From positions 124,001 through 188,000 of the forward strand of contig NZ_JAAXGE010000004.1 in the NCBI RefSeq assembly GCF_014750685.1: a stretch of 64,000 nt of DNA, in the 5' to 3' direction. The first letter of the stretch is position 1; each line of letters starts with the position of its first letter. This stretch comes from Bacteroides sp. GM023. GTDB lineage: Bacteria; Bacteroidota; Bacteroidia; Bacteroidales; Bacteroidaceae. This document shows, in pieces, positions 38,337 to 47,049 of the stretch. A model generated the notes under the pieces. The model saw only the letters and a list, made by a program, of their open reading frames with translations. It ran no database searches and was not told where the DNA came from. The translations under genes and the position numbers were made by a program.

Positions 38337-38858
38337 TTATCTACTTGATAAGAACTTTTTAAGCCCCCTTCGTATAGAATCCAGCCCGAAATCTTCCGGA
38401 TTGATTTCAGCGAGAGGCAGGAAGAAAGAATCTGCTACATCATCCATAGCGAAAAAGTGGCTCATGTCTTCTACTGTACATAGAAAAAATAGATCGAGCG
38501 TATGAACAGGAAAACCGGAATAGATGTAAATATTAGGCAGTGTGAACTGATAAACGGCTTTTTTTACTTTCAATCCCGTTTCTTCCAGCACTTCGCGGGC
38601 AACACCTTCTTCGCCCGTTTCATTCATATCTATAAATCCGCCGGGCAGGTCGAGAGTCCCTTTGGCAGGCTCTTTGGCACGTCGGCAAACGAGCAGTTCG
38701 TTCTTTTCATTCAAGATCAGTGCCACGGTTGCAGCGGAGGGATTAAAGTAATAGACAAAACCACAGTCGGCACATTTTTTGGACTTCTCGTTGTTGACTT
38801 CGAAATGAGAGGAACCACATTCGGGACAGTATAGGAATTGGGCAAGAGGATGTTTCAT
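38337..38858 (-). CDS. Nudix hydrolase with N-terminal zinc ribbon
   Basis: Start taken at the ATG at 38858 (MKHPLAQFLY) rather than the upstream TTG. About 173 residues. A zinc ribbon (Cys11-P-E-Cys14 ... Cys29-A-D-Cys32) precedes the Nudix domain with the full box G-F-I-D-M-N-E80-x7-R-E-V-L-E-E-T-G (about 74-95). Nudix enzymes hydrolyse nucleoside diphosphates linked to other moieties; zinc-ribbon members include NADH pyrophosphatase-like and ADP-ribose or nucleotide-sugar pyrophosphatases. The protein is cytoplasmic. It is a single gene with its own -7 box upstream and is transcribed toward the TPR gene. Confidence 0.9.
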   Translation of the reverse strand: MKHPLAQFLYCPECGSSHFEVNNEKSKKCADCGFVYYFNPSAATVALILNEKNELLVCRRAKEPAKGTLDLPGGFIDMNETGEEGVAREVLEETGLKVKKAVYQFTLPNIYIYSGFPVHTLDLFFLCTVEDMSHFFAMDDVADSFFLPLAEINPEDFGLDSIRRGLKKFLSSR

Positions 38859-38894
38859 AATTGTATATACGTTCAAGTTAATTGTTTATGCACG

Positions 38895-38902
38895 CAAAGT
38901 TA
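38895..38902 (-). promoter_or_regulatory. Putative -7 box for the Nudix gene
   Basis: TAACTTTG on the minus strand (38902 to 38895), about 37 bp before the ATG at 38858. No convincing -33 element. Confidence 0.35.
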
Positions 38903-39593
38903 TAAAAAAATGAGATTGAGTGAGAGGCTTATTCTGAATATAAAAAGAAAGAGGATAGATAATTTTCTCATGCAACTGAATATTATCTGTGGAGTATTGA
39001 AAGAGATCGGATATGAAAAATTGTATATTAAATCATTCTGCTTTCCCAAATATGCAGTCCGTTATAGGCTCAAAGGGAAAAACTCGCAGGAATTGAAGAA
39101 GATGAATGAGGAAACGTTCTTATATTGGACTATTTATTGTTAATGATTCTCATTTGGACTATCTGAATTGGCATATTGAAAGAAAAACTTAGAATAACCT
39201 TCTAATTTGATAAATCCAACAGTTCTTTGTTCGTGCACTAACTGGGGTGAATAACGCTCTGTATGGACGTTTAAAATCCTTCTTTTTGTTCTTTGGATTG
39301 TTCCTTATCTTGAAACAAAGTGTTCCTCGGTGTGAAACACTTTGTTTCTCGGTGAGAAACACATTGTTTCATACCGGGAAATAATTCGAAAAGCTTTCGT
39401 TTTCTGCATATTCCTCTTGTTTATATGCAAAAAAGCAGGTAAATACAGAATATATATGCGTAGTTTTATGCATCATTTTTCTTATTGTGGGAATTTAAAC
39501 AAATTGGTTATGATACAAATCTTAAAAATAGGACATTTGGCCGGCATGATTAGTTTCATCTATCACCGCATAGAATTATTCGATTGGACATTT
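38903..39593. other. About 690 bp without a confident gene, between Nudix and ahpC
   Basis: The only open frame of note on the + strand, 38910-39143 (77 residues, basic, no motif), is weakly supported: no promoter and no recognisable domain. Another frame (39342-39680) runs through the ahpC promoter and is rejected. The stretch also holds the tandem and inverted repeats at 39312-39370. The rest is AT-rich with nothing recognised. Confidence 0.5.
39312..39370. repeat. Palindromic tandem repeat upstream of ahpC
   Basis: GAAACAAAGTGTT (39312-39324) and AACACTTTGTTTC (39336-39348) form a perfect 13-bp inverted repeat. GGTGTGAAACACTTTGTTTC (39329-39348) recurs 22 bp later as GGTGAGAAACACATTGTTTC (39351-39370), with two mismatches. 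Purpose unknown; see findings. Confidence 0.85.
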
Positions 39594-39625
39594 TTTGCAA
39601 GGCGGGACTTCTGCCTTTATCTTTG
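39594..39625 (+). promoter_or_regulatory. ahpC promoter
   Basis: TTTG (39594-39597), 20 bp, then TATCTTTG (39618-39625): both elements of the Bacteroides sigma-ABfr promoter at ideal spacing. Start of transcription should be near 39632, leaving a leader of about 70 nt. The AAGGC...GCCTT inverted repeat inside the spacer could be a binding site; in Bacteroides, ahpC responds to peroxide through OxyR. Confidence 0.8.
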
Positions 39626-39703
39626 CACCAGAAACAAGAAACAAAACGAAGTTTCTGATGTTATAAGTCAAATCAATTAATAATAATAAAAAGCAAAAAG
39701 ATT

Positions 39704-40270
39704 ATGGAACCAATTTTAAATTCTCAACTTCCTGAATTCAGCGTTCAGGCTTTTCACAACGGAGCTTTCAAGACTGTAACCAACAACGACCTGAAAGGTA
39801 AATGGGCAATTCTTTTCTTCTATCCTGCCGACTTTACTTTCGTATGTCCTACTGAATTGGTGGATATGGCTGAAAAGTACGATCAGTTCAAATCAATGGG
39901 TGTAGAAATCTACTCGGTAAGCACTGACTCTCACTTCGTACACAAAGCTTGGCATGATGCTTCTGAAAGTATCCGTAAGATCCAATACCCGATGTTGGCA
40001 GACCCGACTGGTGCTTTGAGCCGTGCACTGGGTGTATATATCGAAGAAGAAGGTATGGCTTACCGCGGCACATTCGTTGTCAACCCGGAAGGAAAGATTA
40101 AAGTGGTAGAACTGAATGATAACAACATTGGCCGTGATGCGAGCGAATTGCTTCGTAAGGTAGAAGCTGCACAGTTTGTAGCCAGCCATGACGGAGAAGT
40201 TTGTCCGGCCAAATGGAAGAAGGGTGAATCTACTCTGAAACCAAGCATCGACCTGGTAGGTAAGATTTGA
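39704..40270 (+). CDS. ahpC: Alkyl hydroperoxide reductase subunit C (2-Cys peroxiredoxin)
   Basis: 188 residues, the usual AhpC length, no signal peptide. The thioredoxin fold has the peroxidatic Cys48 in FTFVCPTE and the resolving Cys167 in GEVCPAKW. It reduces hydrogen peroxide, organic peroxides and peroxynitrite in the cytoplasm and is recycled by AhpF, encoded 86 bp downstream. A complete promoter lies upstream. In the anaerobe it is a main scavenger of endogenous peroxide and is normally OxyR-induced. Confidence 0.98.
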   Translation: MEPILNSQLPEFSVQAFHNGAFKTVTNNDLKGKWAILFFYPADFTFVCPTELVDMAEKYDQFKSMGVEIYSVSTDSHFVHKAWHDASESIRKIQYPMLADPTGALSRALGVYIEEEGMAYRGTFVVNPEGKIKVVELNDNNIGRDASELLRKVEAAQFVASHDGEVCPAKWKKGESTLKPSIDLVGKI

Positions 40271-40296
40271 TAGATCTTTGATAATGATGATTATGG

Positions 40297-40327
40297 AAGG
40301 TCGGTAACGGGAAACGCTGCCGGCCTT
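40297..40327 (+). terminator. Hairpin between ahpC and ahpF, possible attenuator
   Basis: AAGGTCGG (40297-40304) and CCGGCCTT (40320-40327) pair with one G-U in RNA, followed by TCTTTT. This would let some transcripts stop after ahpC, giving more AhpC than AhpF. Confidence 0.5.
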
Positions 40328-40342
40328 TCTTTTCAAAAAACG

Positions 40343-40349
40343 AAAGGAG
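40343..40349 (+). promoter_or_regulatory. Strong Shine-Dalgarno site of ahpF
   Basis: AAAGGAG sits 7 nt before the ATG at 40357. Such a strong site is uncommon in this window, where most genes show AT-rich leaders only; it fixes the start codon. Confidence 0.65.
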
Positions 40350-40356
40350 AACAGGT

Positions 40357-41907
40357 ATGTTAGAATCTGCATTAAAAGAACAACTGAAGGGTATATTTGC
40401 CGGACTGGAGGCGAATTTTACTTTTGATATATCGGTATCATCTAGTTATGAGAATAGAACTGAATTGTTAGAACTGCTGGGAGATGTAGCGGATTGTTCC
40501 GACCACATCACTTGTGTAGTGAATGAAGGAAGCGGGCTGAAATTTACTTTGTTGAAGAATGGCAACCGTACAGGAATCACTTTCCGTGGTATTCCCAACG
40601 GACATGAGTTTACTTCACTGTTACTGGCTATCCTGAACCTGGACGGCAAAGGAAAGAATTTTCCCGATGAGGCTGTCTGTAACCGTGTGAAGGCATTGAA
40701 AGGCCCGATACATTTGGTAACTTATGTTTCACTTACTTGTACGAACTGCCCCGACATAGTACAGGCTCTCAATGCTATGACTACGCTGAATCCTTCCATC
40801 ACCCATGAGATGGTAGACGGTGCGCTTTATCAAGATGAAGTGGATGCATTGAAGATACAGGGAGTACCTTCTGTCTTTGCAGATGGAAAACTGCTTCATG
40901 TAGGTCGTGGCGAATTCGGTGAACTACTTGCGAAACTGGAAGAACAATATGGCATTGATGAAACCAAAGCAGAAGCGGAAGTAAAGGAATATGATGTGGT
41001 TGTAGCCGGTGGAGGTCCCGCAGGAGTATCGGCAGCTATTTATTCTGCCCGTAAAGGATTGCGTGTGGCTATTGTAGCTGAGCGTGTTGGCGGACAGGTG
41101 AAAGAAACAGTCGGTATCGAGAACTTAATCTCTGTACCCGAAACAACAGGAAACGAACTTGCCGACAATCTGAAAACTCATTTACTGCGTTATCCCGTAG
41201 ATTTACTTGAACATCGTAAAGTGGAGAAAGTGGAAGTTATGGGAAAACAAAAGCTGGTCACTACCTCCGTTGGTGAAAAGTTCCTGGCTCCGGCCTTGAT
41301 TATTGCGACCGGTGCAAGCTGGCGCAAACTGAACGTTCCGGGAGAAGCGGAATATATAGGCCGCGGCGTTGCTTTCTGCCCTCACTGTGACGGGCCGTTT
41401 TATAAAGGAAAACATGTAGCGGTAGTCGGCGGTGGAAATTCCGGTATCGAAGCAGCCATAGACTTGGCAGGTATCTGCTCTAAAGTAACGGTCTTTGAGT
41501 TTATGGATGAACTGAAAGCTGATAATGTACTTCAGGAACGACTTAAATCATTGTCGAACGTAGAGGTTTTTGTAAGCTCTCAAACTACGGAAGTGATAGG
41601 AAACGGTGATAAATTGACTGCTCTGCGCATCAAAGACCGTAAAACAGAAGAAGAACGTCTCGTTGAACTGGATGGTGTATTTGTACAAATCGGACTTTCT
41701 GCGAATAGCAGTGTATTCCGTGAAGTGGTGGAAACCAATCGTCCGGGTGAAATTGTGATTGATGCACATTGTCGTACGAATGTGACGGGTATCTATGCAG
41801 CCGGAGATGTTTCAACTGTCCCTTATAAACAGATTATCATCTCTATGGGCGAAGGTGCGAAAGCTGCGCTTTCCGCATTCGATGATAGGGTGCGTGGAGT
41901 GATTTAA
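40357..41907 (+). CDS. ahpF: Alkyl hydroperoxide reductase subunit F (NADH-dependent flavoprotein)
   Basis: 516 residues, full AhpF length. The N-terminal double thioredoxin-fold domain has the redox centre LTCTNCPD (Cys128, Cys131). The C-terminal thioredoxin-reductase-like part has the FAD-binding [15 protein letters not shown] (about 218-232), the active disulphide FCPHCDG (Cys341, Cys344), the NAD-binding [12 protein letters not shown], and the terminal [14 protein letters not shown]. It passes electrons from NADH to AhpC. Co-transcribed with ahpC. Confidence 0.98.
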   Translation: MLESALKEQLKGIFAGLEANFTFDISVSSSYENRTELLELLGDVADCSDHITCVVNEGSGLKFTLLKNGNRTGITFRGIPNGHEFTSLLLAILNLDGKGKNFPDEAVCNRVKALKGPIHLVTYVSLTCTNCPDIVQALNAMTTLNPSITHEMVDGALYQDEVDALKIQGVPSVFADGKLLHVGRGEFGELLAKLEEQYGIDETKAEAEVKEYDVVVAGGGPAGVSAAIYSARKGLRVAIVAERVGGQVKETVGIENLISVPETTGNELADNLKTHLLRYPVDLLEHRKVEKVEVMGKQKLVTTSVGEKFLAPALIIATGASWRKLNVPGEAEYIGRGVAFCPHCDGPFYKGKHVAVVGGGNSGIEAAIDLAGICSKVTVFEFMDELKADNVLQERLKSLSNVEVFVSSQTTEVIGNGDKLTALRIKDRKTEEERLVELDGVFVQIGLSANSSVFREVVETNRPGEIVIDAHCRTNVTGIYAAGDVSTVPYKQIIISMGEGAKAALSAFDDRVRGVI

Positions 41908-41914
41908 TGTACAC

Positions 41915-41994
41915 CCTCATTACGAGTCTTTAAACAGTACCCCAAAAGTTAGAAACAAAACTTTAAGAGTACAGTTGAAATACTCGTAGTGAGG
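41915..41994. terminator. Long nested inverted repeat, convergent ahpF / GH16-like
   Basis: CCTCATTACGAGT (41915-41927) and ACTCGTAGTGAGG (41982-41994) pair at 12 of 13 positions around a 54-nt loop that itself contains AAAGTT...AACTTT. It lies between two convergent genes, so a bidirectional terminator is the simplest reading. Confidence 0.45.
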
Positions 41995-42035
41995 ATGAAT
42001 TCTAAACTCAAGAACTATGACATTTTTGTGAACAA

Positions 42036-42743
42036 CTAATCATGGTACTCGTATCTGACAAAGTCGAATAACCCGGAATTCTCCTGTTGTGCCGGGCGGT
42101 CACCGATAAATTTCAGATTCTCGACACTGCAAAAAATGTAGAATGCTATTTCTTTCCCGAATTCCAATTGAAGCTCATGTTTGGGCTCTTTATCTATCAG
42201 CCAGGTGATGTAATAATTGCCATTCTTCAATGTCAGGTCGATTTCGAACAGGTGCCATCCGGTCTTGATTGTTACAGGTACAGAAGAAAATGGATATGCC
42301 TGTGATGTCATATAGGCGATCATTTCGTTTGGAGCGGCATTCAGTGTCCGGCGAATTGAATCTATTCCATATCCGACTTCAAAATCCAGTTCGTGCTGGT
42401 CGTTATGATATATCCACGAACCTACACTGCATTGGTCACCTATTCCCATTTGAGGGATGTGTGTACGCCAAGTATATCTTCCTGTTGTGTAAATCCGGTC
42501 AGTTGTACGAACCTTTTTCCGGTCTGTTGAATTGGCACGGGTGTAAATCCGCAAGTAGCCATTTTCCAATACGCATTGATTATCCGGATTGTTATCCTGA
42601 TGTCCATATTCCCATCCGTCCAAAGTGTTGAAGTCCCATTCTCTGTTTGGTGGATTTCCTGTGGGAATGTCGTTTGCCTGTTGCTGTGCAAAGCAAATAC
42701 TGCAAATACATGTTAGTGCCAGTGATAAATAATAGTTTCTCAT
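42036..42743 (-). CDS. Secreted GH16-like protein
   Basis: 235 residues with signal peptide (SICFAQQQ). It is a single jelly-roll domain with H-E118-L-D120-F-E122, the E-x-D-x-E pattern of GH16 enzymes without the beta-bulge. A closely related domain, including HELDFE and CSVENL, occurs in the lipoprotein at 51693-53360. GH16 members cut beta-1,3/1,4-glucans or galactans in the endo mode, but the overall similarity to classical members is low, so a binding-only role is possible. It lies directly downstream of the HTCS on the same strand, with its own -7 box, and is likely controlled by it. Confidence 0.7.
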   Translation of the reverse strand: MRNYYLSLALTCICSICFAQQQANDIPTGNPPNREWDFNTLDGWEYGHQDNNPDNQCVLENGYLRIYTRANSTDRKKVRTTDRIYTTGRYTWRTHIPQMGIGDQCSVGSWIYHNDQHELDFEVGYGIDSIRRTLNAAPNEMIAYMTSQAYPFSSVPVTIKTGWHLFEIDLTLKNGNYYITWLIDKEPKHELQLEFGKEIAFYIFCSVENLKFIGDRPAQQENSGLFDFVRYEYHD

Positions 42744-42791
42744 GATGATTGAATTTGAGGTGTATTTAGTTTTTCTAAATTACTTTCGTTG

Positions 42792-42799
42792 CAAAAGTA
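42792..42799 (-). promoter_or_regulatory. -7 box of the GH16-like gene
   Basis: TACTTTTG on the minus strand (42799 to 42792), about 49 bp before the start codon at 42743, in the 134-bp gap after the HTCS gene. No -33 element at normal spacing, suggesting activation by a regulator. Confidence 0.5.
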
Positions 42800-42877
42800 C
42801 TTGAATACTCTCCTCTTCTCATCCGGATTTAGTCATTTCAAGTCAGGAAATGTTCATATTTGCACTAAAATCTCCGG

Positions 42878-45800
42878 TTATTCTGGCTGTTGTTGATGAT
42901 TGGCAGTGTGTTGGGTCCTGAATTGAGAAGGAGTTACCCCTTTCATTTCTTTAAATAAGGTGCTGAAATATCTCTGATAAGTGAAACCTACCTGCTCCGA
43001 TATTTCTGTGATACTTATATCAGACTGAACCAGAAGAACGATCGCCTTGTCGATTCTTCTGCGATTGATATAATCATTTGCTCCCATGCCGGTCAATTCT
43101 TTGATTTTATTGTATAAGGAAGTCCGGCTCATAGCCATTTGGGAAGTCAGGAATTTCACGTCCAAATTGGATTGGGATAAATTCTGATCGATCATCTCAT
43201 TTAGTTTAATCATAAACTGTTCGTCTGCATTGCTGAAGGTAGCTTCTTGCGGAGATAGAACGAACTGATTACCCCTGTATCTGGATTTAATATATTCCCG
43301 ATTCTTTATCTGGTTTCGGATGACGCTAAGAAGCATTTCCATTTCAAAAGGCTTTGATAAATAGGCGTCAGCCCCTAATTTATATCCCAACATCTGACTC
43401 TCGGAATCGGCTCGTGCAGTAAGTAGGATAACAGGAATATGACTGATATTCAGATTCTCTTTAATCTCTTTACATAATTGATAACCATTCATTTGCGGCA
43501 TCATGACGTCGCTTACGATAATGTCCGGCTGCTGCTGTTTGATAACCCTAAGTGCTTCCAAACCGTCTTCTGCCTGGTAGATCTTCTTAAATTTATCTTT
43601 AAGGGCATCTTTCAGAAACTCTCTTAAATCCTGCTTATCTTCCACAATCAGCAATGAATACCCTTGCAGGCTGAAGGAATCGGATTCTATCTTTTCTTCT
43701 TCTTCGGGAGAACTTAAAAGTTCGTTGAGATAAGAATGTTGAGGGCATGAAACCTCCTGTTCCTGCAGATTGGCCGGCAGTTCATAGAAGAAGGTAGCTC
43801 CGCCGTCTTTATTGTTAAAAGCTCCGATTCTGCCTCCGTGCAGGTCGATCAACATTTTAGCGTAAGATAAACCGATACCGCTTCCCCCTTCGTTATGTTT
43901 ACCCTGATAGAAACGGGTGAAAAGTTTATTTATATCCACATTGTCCAGTCCGATACCCTGGTCTTGCACAAATACCTGAATGCTTTCATCCGTGCGGACT
44001 GTCTTTATGATAATATGGGTATTATTGGAACTGTATTTCAATGCATTCATAATCAGGTTGGAAAGTACGACCCTGCATTTGGTGTCATCATATGTGACGC
44101 ACTGTATACGCTCGTCAAAGCTATATGAAATCTCAATTTCTTTTGCCTTGGATGCCGTCTGAAAAGTACCTGCCACTTCCTTTATCCATTCGTGCAAAGG
44201 GTGAGAGGAAATACGCAGTACTTCTTGTCCCACTTCCATTCTCCGGGCATCAAGCACAATATTGATAATATCCTTCATCTGATCGGCTTGCTTGTATGCG
44301 CCGCGTAGATATTCCGGTATATCGTTTGGTTTGACTTCTCCGTTCAGGATTCTTTTCAGGGAAGCATAAATGAGAGTCAAAGGAGTACGCAATTCGTGGC
44401 TGATATTGATTAAAAAACGTATCTTCTCTTCATATGTCTTTTTTTCATGTTCACGCATCTTCTGTTTCAGGCGGTTTTCTTTCTTTTTAATTAGAATATA
44501 AAAGATCCCCCCTCCAGTGCATAACGCCAGGAAAATACATAGGCAGATAAACCACGTGGATTTCCACCAGGGCGGGGAGACGGTGATGGTTAATAATTCT
44601 GCCGGTTGAATCCATTCACCGTTGGGTGTATCACAAGATACGCTGATGGTATATTCTCCCGGTGCCAATGTACCCAGTTCCAGTGTATGGAGATAACTGT
44701 CGATTACCATTTCATTCTTTCCTGCAATAGTATACCGGAAAAGATGCTTTCGGAAGGAACTCTTTTCGTCGGCAATTACCTTAATATTGAATGATGAATG
44801 ATTCCAGGGAATCGAGATACGTTTGTCTCTGATTTGTTCCAAAGTCGATTTCCCATTCAGATTCGCGTCAAGTAGCTTGAGGACAGGAGATGAATTATTA
44901 TCAAAAACAATATCGGTATTGATACGCACTAGCCCCATAGTACCGCCCATATACAGGTTTTTGGTACGTAAAACCGGGATCGGGGTAAATATCAATTCAT
45001 TGAAAGGCATTCCGTCCGATTCATCAAGAATTACAAAACGTTTCTCGTCGATGATATAAGCGAAAAACATATTTTGGGCTCCTATCCAAATCCTGCCTTT
45101 TTTATCGTAGGCAAGGCTTGACACACTATTGAACAAACTGGTTTGTATCTTTTCGGCTGTTCCTGTTTGTCTGTTATAAAATAGTAACCCGAAATTACTT
45201 CCTATCCAGAAATTTCCTTTGCCATCCCTACAGGCGGAAGTGAAATCGTCGCCTTCTTTGGTACTGACCAATGAAGAAAGTTCATCGTTCTTCATGTTTA
45301 GTCTGAACAGATTATTGGTTCCCATCAGATACAGGTCGTCATCATCGGAATAAATGGCCTGCATGGCTATTTTGCGCTCAACATCTATTTTCGGGGCATA
45401 AAGCATAGATGTTTGCCGGGTATGCTTGTTGTAGATATATACTCTGGCTCCTAAGATGTAGATATGGTCTTTGGTGGCGTATAAATTCACCAAGTCACCT
45501 GAAGAAAATTCTCTTTTGGAGATAGAATCATTGATGATTGGGAAAGGGCGCATTTGGGCAGTCTTCTTGTTGAAAGTAAAGACTCCCTTGTTGAAACATG
45601 ATAATAGCAGTTCATTCTCGGAGAAGTTGGTGATAGAGGTGACCTTCTCCCCGTATGTCGAAGGATAATGATGGAAGGTATTCGTCTTTTGGTTGAAAGA
45701 GTTGATCCCACCTCCGTCGGTACCTATCCAAAGCAGTGTGTCTTTATCTTCATAAATACTGGCTACGGTTCGTTCGGTGACTCCGTGGACATTGGTCAAC

Positions 45801-46828
45801 GGCACGTCTTTATAAGTTTTGATAAACACTTTCTTGATACCGAACAACCCCCCGCGGATACTGCCACCCCATATGTTATCCATTTGGTCTTTGTAGAGAC
45901 AATAGATGGAATTGCTGGGCAGGGATTGTTCGTCATCTGAAATATGTTTAAGGTACGAGAACTTCATGGTAGGGAGATCCAGGATATTGATTCCCCCGCC
46001 ATCGGTAGCTATCCAAAATTGGTTGTCCTTTTCAACAAAATCAAAGATAATATCATTGTTCAAACCTGAATTTCTAGTGGACAGTTCGAACAGCCTTTTT
46101 CCTTCTTTAGAGTAACATACGATGCCTTTACCGTAGAAGGAAATCCATAGCCGGTTGTGAGAATCGACGAAAATAGTGTTTATTTCGCGCTCTTTGACAA
46201 ATGGGCAGCGATACATTTTCTTCTTGACAAGGTCGTACATCCACAGACCATCTTTCCGGCTACTGATGATTAACAAGTCGGGCTGCCACTGAAAGATACG
46301 GTTAATGCATTTTCGGGAATCTCCTTCTATATGAGGAAAAATAACGTTGATACTCTTGTCATTCAGGTTATACCTATATAGCGTTTCTTCCCCACCGAAT
46401 ATAAATCCGTCGCTTGTCGGGAAATACGACCAGGTCTGAAATGGTTCTCCATTATATAATAGTGGATGAAATTGATTCTCTGTCTTATTGTATGTGGCAA
46501 TTCCTTTGTTGGTGGACACATATAAATTACCGGAGTGATCTTCTGTGATGAAACGGATAAAGTTGTCCGGCAAGGAATTTTGCTGGTTCCGGTCATGGAA
46601 ATAACTTCTCAGTTCAGACTGGTCATAACTATTAAGCCCCCATTTTGTACCTATCCACATCACTCCCAAGTGATCCCTGTGGATACATTGTACCCTTGAT
46701 TGCGACAATCCTTGTTCCAAAGAAATCTGCTTGAAGTAATAATGTTGTTCTTCGCTCCTTGCAGAGAGAGCAAAGAGGAATATCAGGATGACTGGTAAGC
46801 ATATTCTTAGGAGGTGTCTTTTCGGCAT
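42878..46828 (-). CDS. Hybrid two-component system regulator (HTCS)
   Basis: Start at the ATG at 46828 (MPKRHLLRIC); a TTG at 46879 would lie upstream of the promoter. 1316 residues. Domain order: signal peptide/anchor (about 5-25); periplasmic sensor of two-component-regulator propeller repeats (WIGTKWGLNSY, WIATDGGGIN, WIGTDGGGIN, WIGSNFGL) and a Y_Y_Y domain (to about 752); transmembrane helix (about 759-780); HisKA with FLINISHELRTPLT (His about 811); HATPase with NALKYS and GSGIGLSYAK; receiver with IIVSDVMMPQMNG (Asp about 1107); AraC-type HTH at the C-terminus. It senses an oligosaccharide in the periplasm and activates its PUL, here most likely the divergent susC/D operon and the GH16-like gene. 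Confidence 0.97.
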   Translation of the reverse strand: MPKRHLLRICLPVILIFLFALSARSEEQHYYFKQISLEQGLSQSRVQCIHRDHLGVMWIGTKWGLNSYDQSELRSYFHDRNQQNSLPDNFIRFITEDHSGNLYVSTNKGIATYNKTENQFHPLLYNGEPFQTWSYFPTSDGFIFGGEETLYRYNLNDKSINVIFPHIEGDSRKCINRIFQWQPDLLIISSRKDGLWMYDLVKKKMYRCPFVKEREINTIFVDSHNRLWISFYGKGIVCYSKEGKRLFELSTRNSGLNNDIIFDFVEKDNQFWIATDGGGINILDLPTMKFSYLKHISDDEQSLPSNSIYCLYKDQMDNIWGGSIRGGLFGIKKVFIKTYKDVPLTNVHGVTERTVASIYEDKDTLLWIGTDGGGINSFNQKTNTFHHYPSTYGEKVTSITNFSENELLLSCFNKGVFTFNKKTAQMRPFPIINDSISKREFSSGDLVNLYATKDHIYILGARVYIYNKHTRQTSMLYAPKIDVERKIAMQAIYSDDDDLYLMGTNNLFRLNMKNDELSSLVSTKEGDDFTSACRDGKGNFWIGSNFGLLFYNRQTGTAEKIQTSLFNSVSSLAYDKKGRIWIGAQNMFFAYIIDEKRFVILDESDGMPFNELIFTPIPVLRTKNLYMGGTMGLVRINTDIVFDNNSSPVLKLLDANLNGKSTLEQIRDKRISIPWNHSSFNIKVIADEKSSFRKHLFRYTIAGKNEMVIDSYLHTLELGTLAPGEYTISVSCDTPNGEWIQPAELLTITVSPPWWKSTWFICLCIFLALCTGGGIFYILIKKKENRLKQKMREHEKKTYEEKIRFLINISHELRTPLTLIYASLKRILNGEVKPNDIPEYLRGAYKQADQMKDIINIVLDARRMEVGQEVLRISSHPLHEWIKEVAGTFQTASKAKEIEISYSFDERIQCVTYDDTKCRVVLSNLIMNALKYSSNNTHIIIKTVRTDESIQVFVQDQGIGLDNVDINKLFTRFYQGKHNEGGSGIGLSYAKMLIDLHGGRIGAFNNKDGGATFFYELPANLQEQEVSCPQHSYLNELLSSPEEEEKIESDSFSLQGYSLLIVEDKQDLREFLKDALKDKFKKIYQAEDGLEALRVIKQQQPDIIVSDVMMPQMNGYQLCKEIKENLNISHIPVILLTARADSESQMLGYKLGADAYLSKPFEMEMLLSVIRNQIKNREYIKSRYRGNQFVLSPQEATFSNADEQFMIKLNEMIDQNLSQSNLDVKFLTSQMAMSRTSLYNKIKELTGMGANDYINRRRIDKAIVLLVQSDISITEISEQVGFTYQRYFSTLFKEMKGVTPSQFRTQHTANHQQQPE

Positions 46829-46848
46829 AGTATGACTATTTGATGAAG

Positions 46849-46879
46849 CAAATATAGGAGAAGTTATGTAACTACACAA
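46849..46879 (-). promoter_or_regulatory. HTCS promoter
   Basis: On the minus strand TTG (46879 to 46877), 20 bp, then TATATTTG (46856 to 46849): a good constitutive Bacteroides-type promoter, about 20 bp before the ATG at 46828. Low-level constitutive expression is usual for HTCS genes. Confidence 0.6.
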
Positions 46880-46911
46880 TAAAAATCTGTCTTCTTTTGT
46901 CCGGTTGGCAT

Positions 46912-46940
46912 CCTCTGATGTCTCAGAAAGGCATCAGAGG
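46912..46940. repeat. Inverted repeat in the HTCS/susC divergent region
   Basis: CCTCTGATG (46912-46920) and CATCAGAGG (46932-46940) are perfect 9-bp arms around an 11-bp loop. It lies between the two divergent promoters and its right arm touches the first half-site at 46939. It could be an operator or a leader hairpin. Confidence 0.55.
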
Positions 46941-47013
46941 ACGTGTTTTGAATAATAGCGGACTTTATTTGTATACTAATTGATGTCTTTTTTAGCATAT
47001 CCATCTATATTTG
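46939..47013 (+). promoter_or_regulatory. Candidate HTCS operator and -7 box of the second susC
   Basis: GGACGTGTTTTG (46939-46950) and GGACTTTATTTG (46960-46971) match at 9 of 12 positions and start 21 bp apart, the same period as the P1-P3 half-sites in the first PUL although the sequence differs. A -7 box TATATTTG follows at 47006-47013. This fits an AraC-type dimer site for the adjacent HTCS. Confidence 0.5.
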
Positions 47014-47049
47014 TGCATCGATATTCCTTATCTAATAAATGAAAAGTAT

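Noticed and set aside
38910..39143. Small + strand open frame (77 residues) after the Nudix gene
   Set aside because: No domain, no promoter or ribosome site and ordinary AT-rich composition; kept only as a note under the intergenic region.
39342..39680. Open frame running into the ahpC leader
   Set aside because: It overlaps the complete ahpC promoter and part of the repeat region; coding here is very unlikely.
41941..41980. Insertion-sequence remnant
   Set aside because: The AT-rich loop resembles a repeat but there are no transposase fragments or target duplications; a terminator is simpler.
46829..46879. Longer HTCS N-terminus from a TTG at 46879
   Set aside because: It would lie upstream of the -7 box at 46849-46856; the ATG at 46828 gives a normal signal-anchor.
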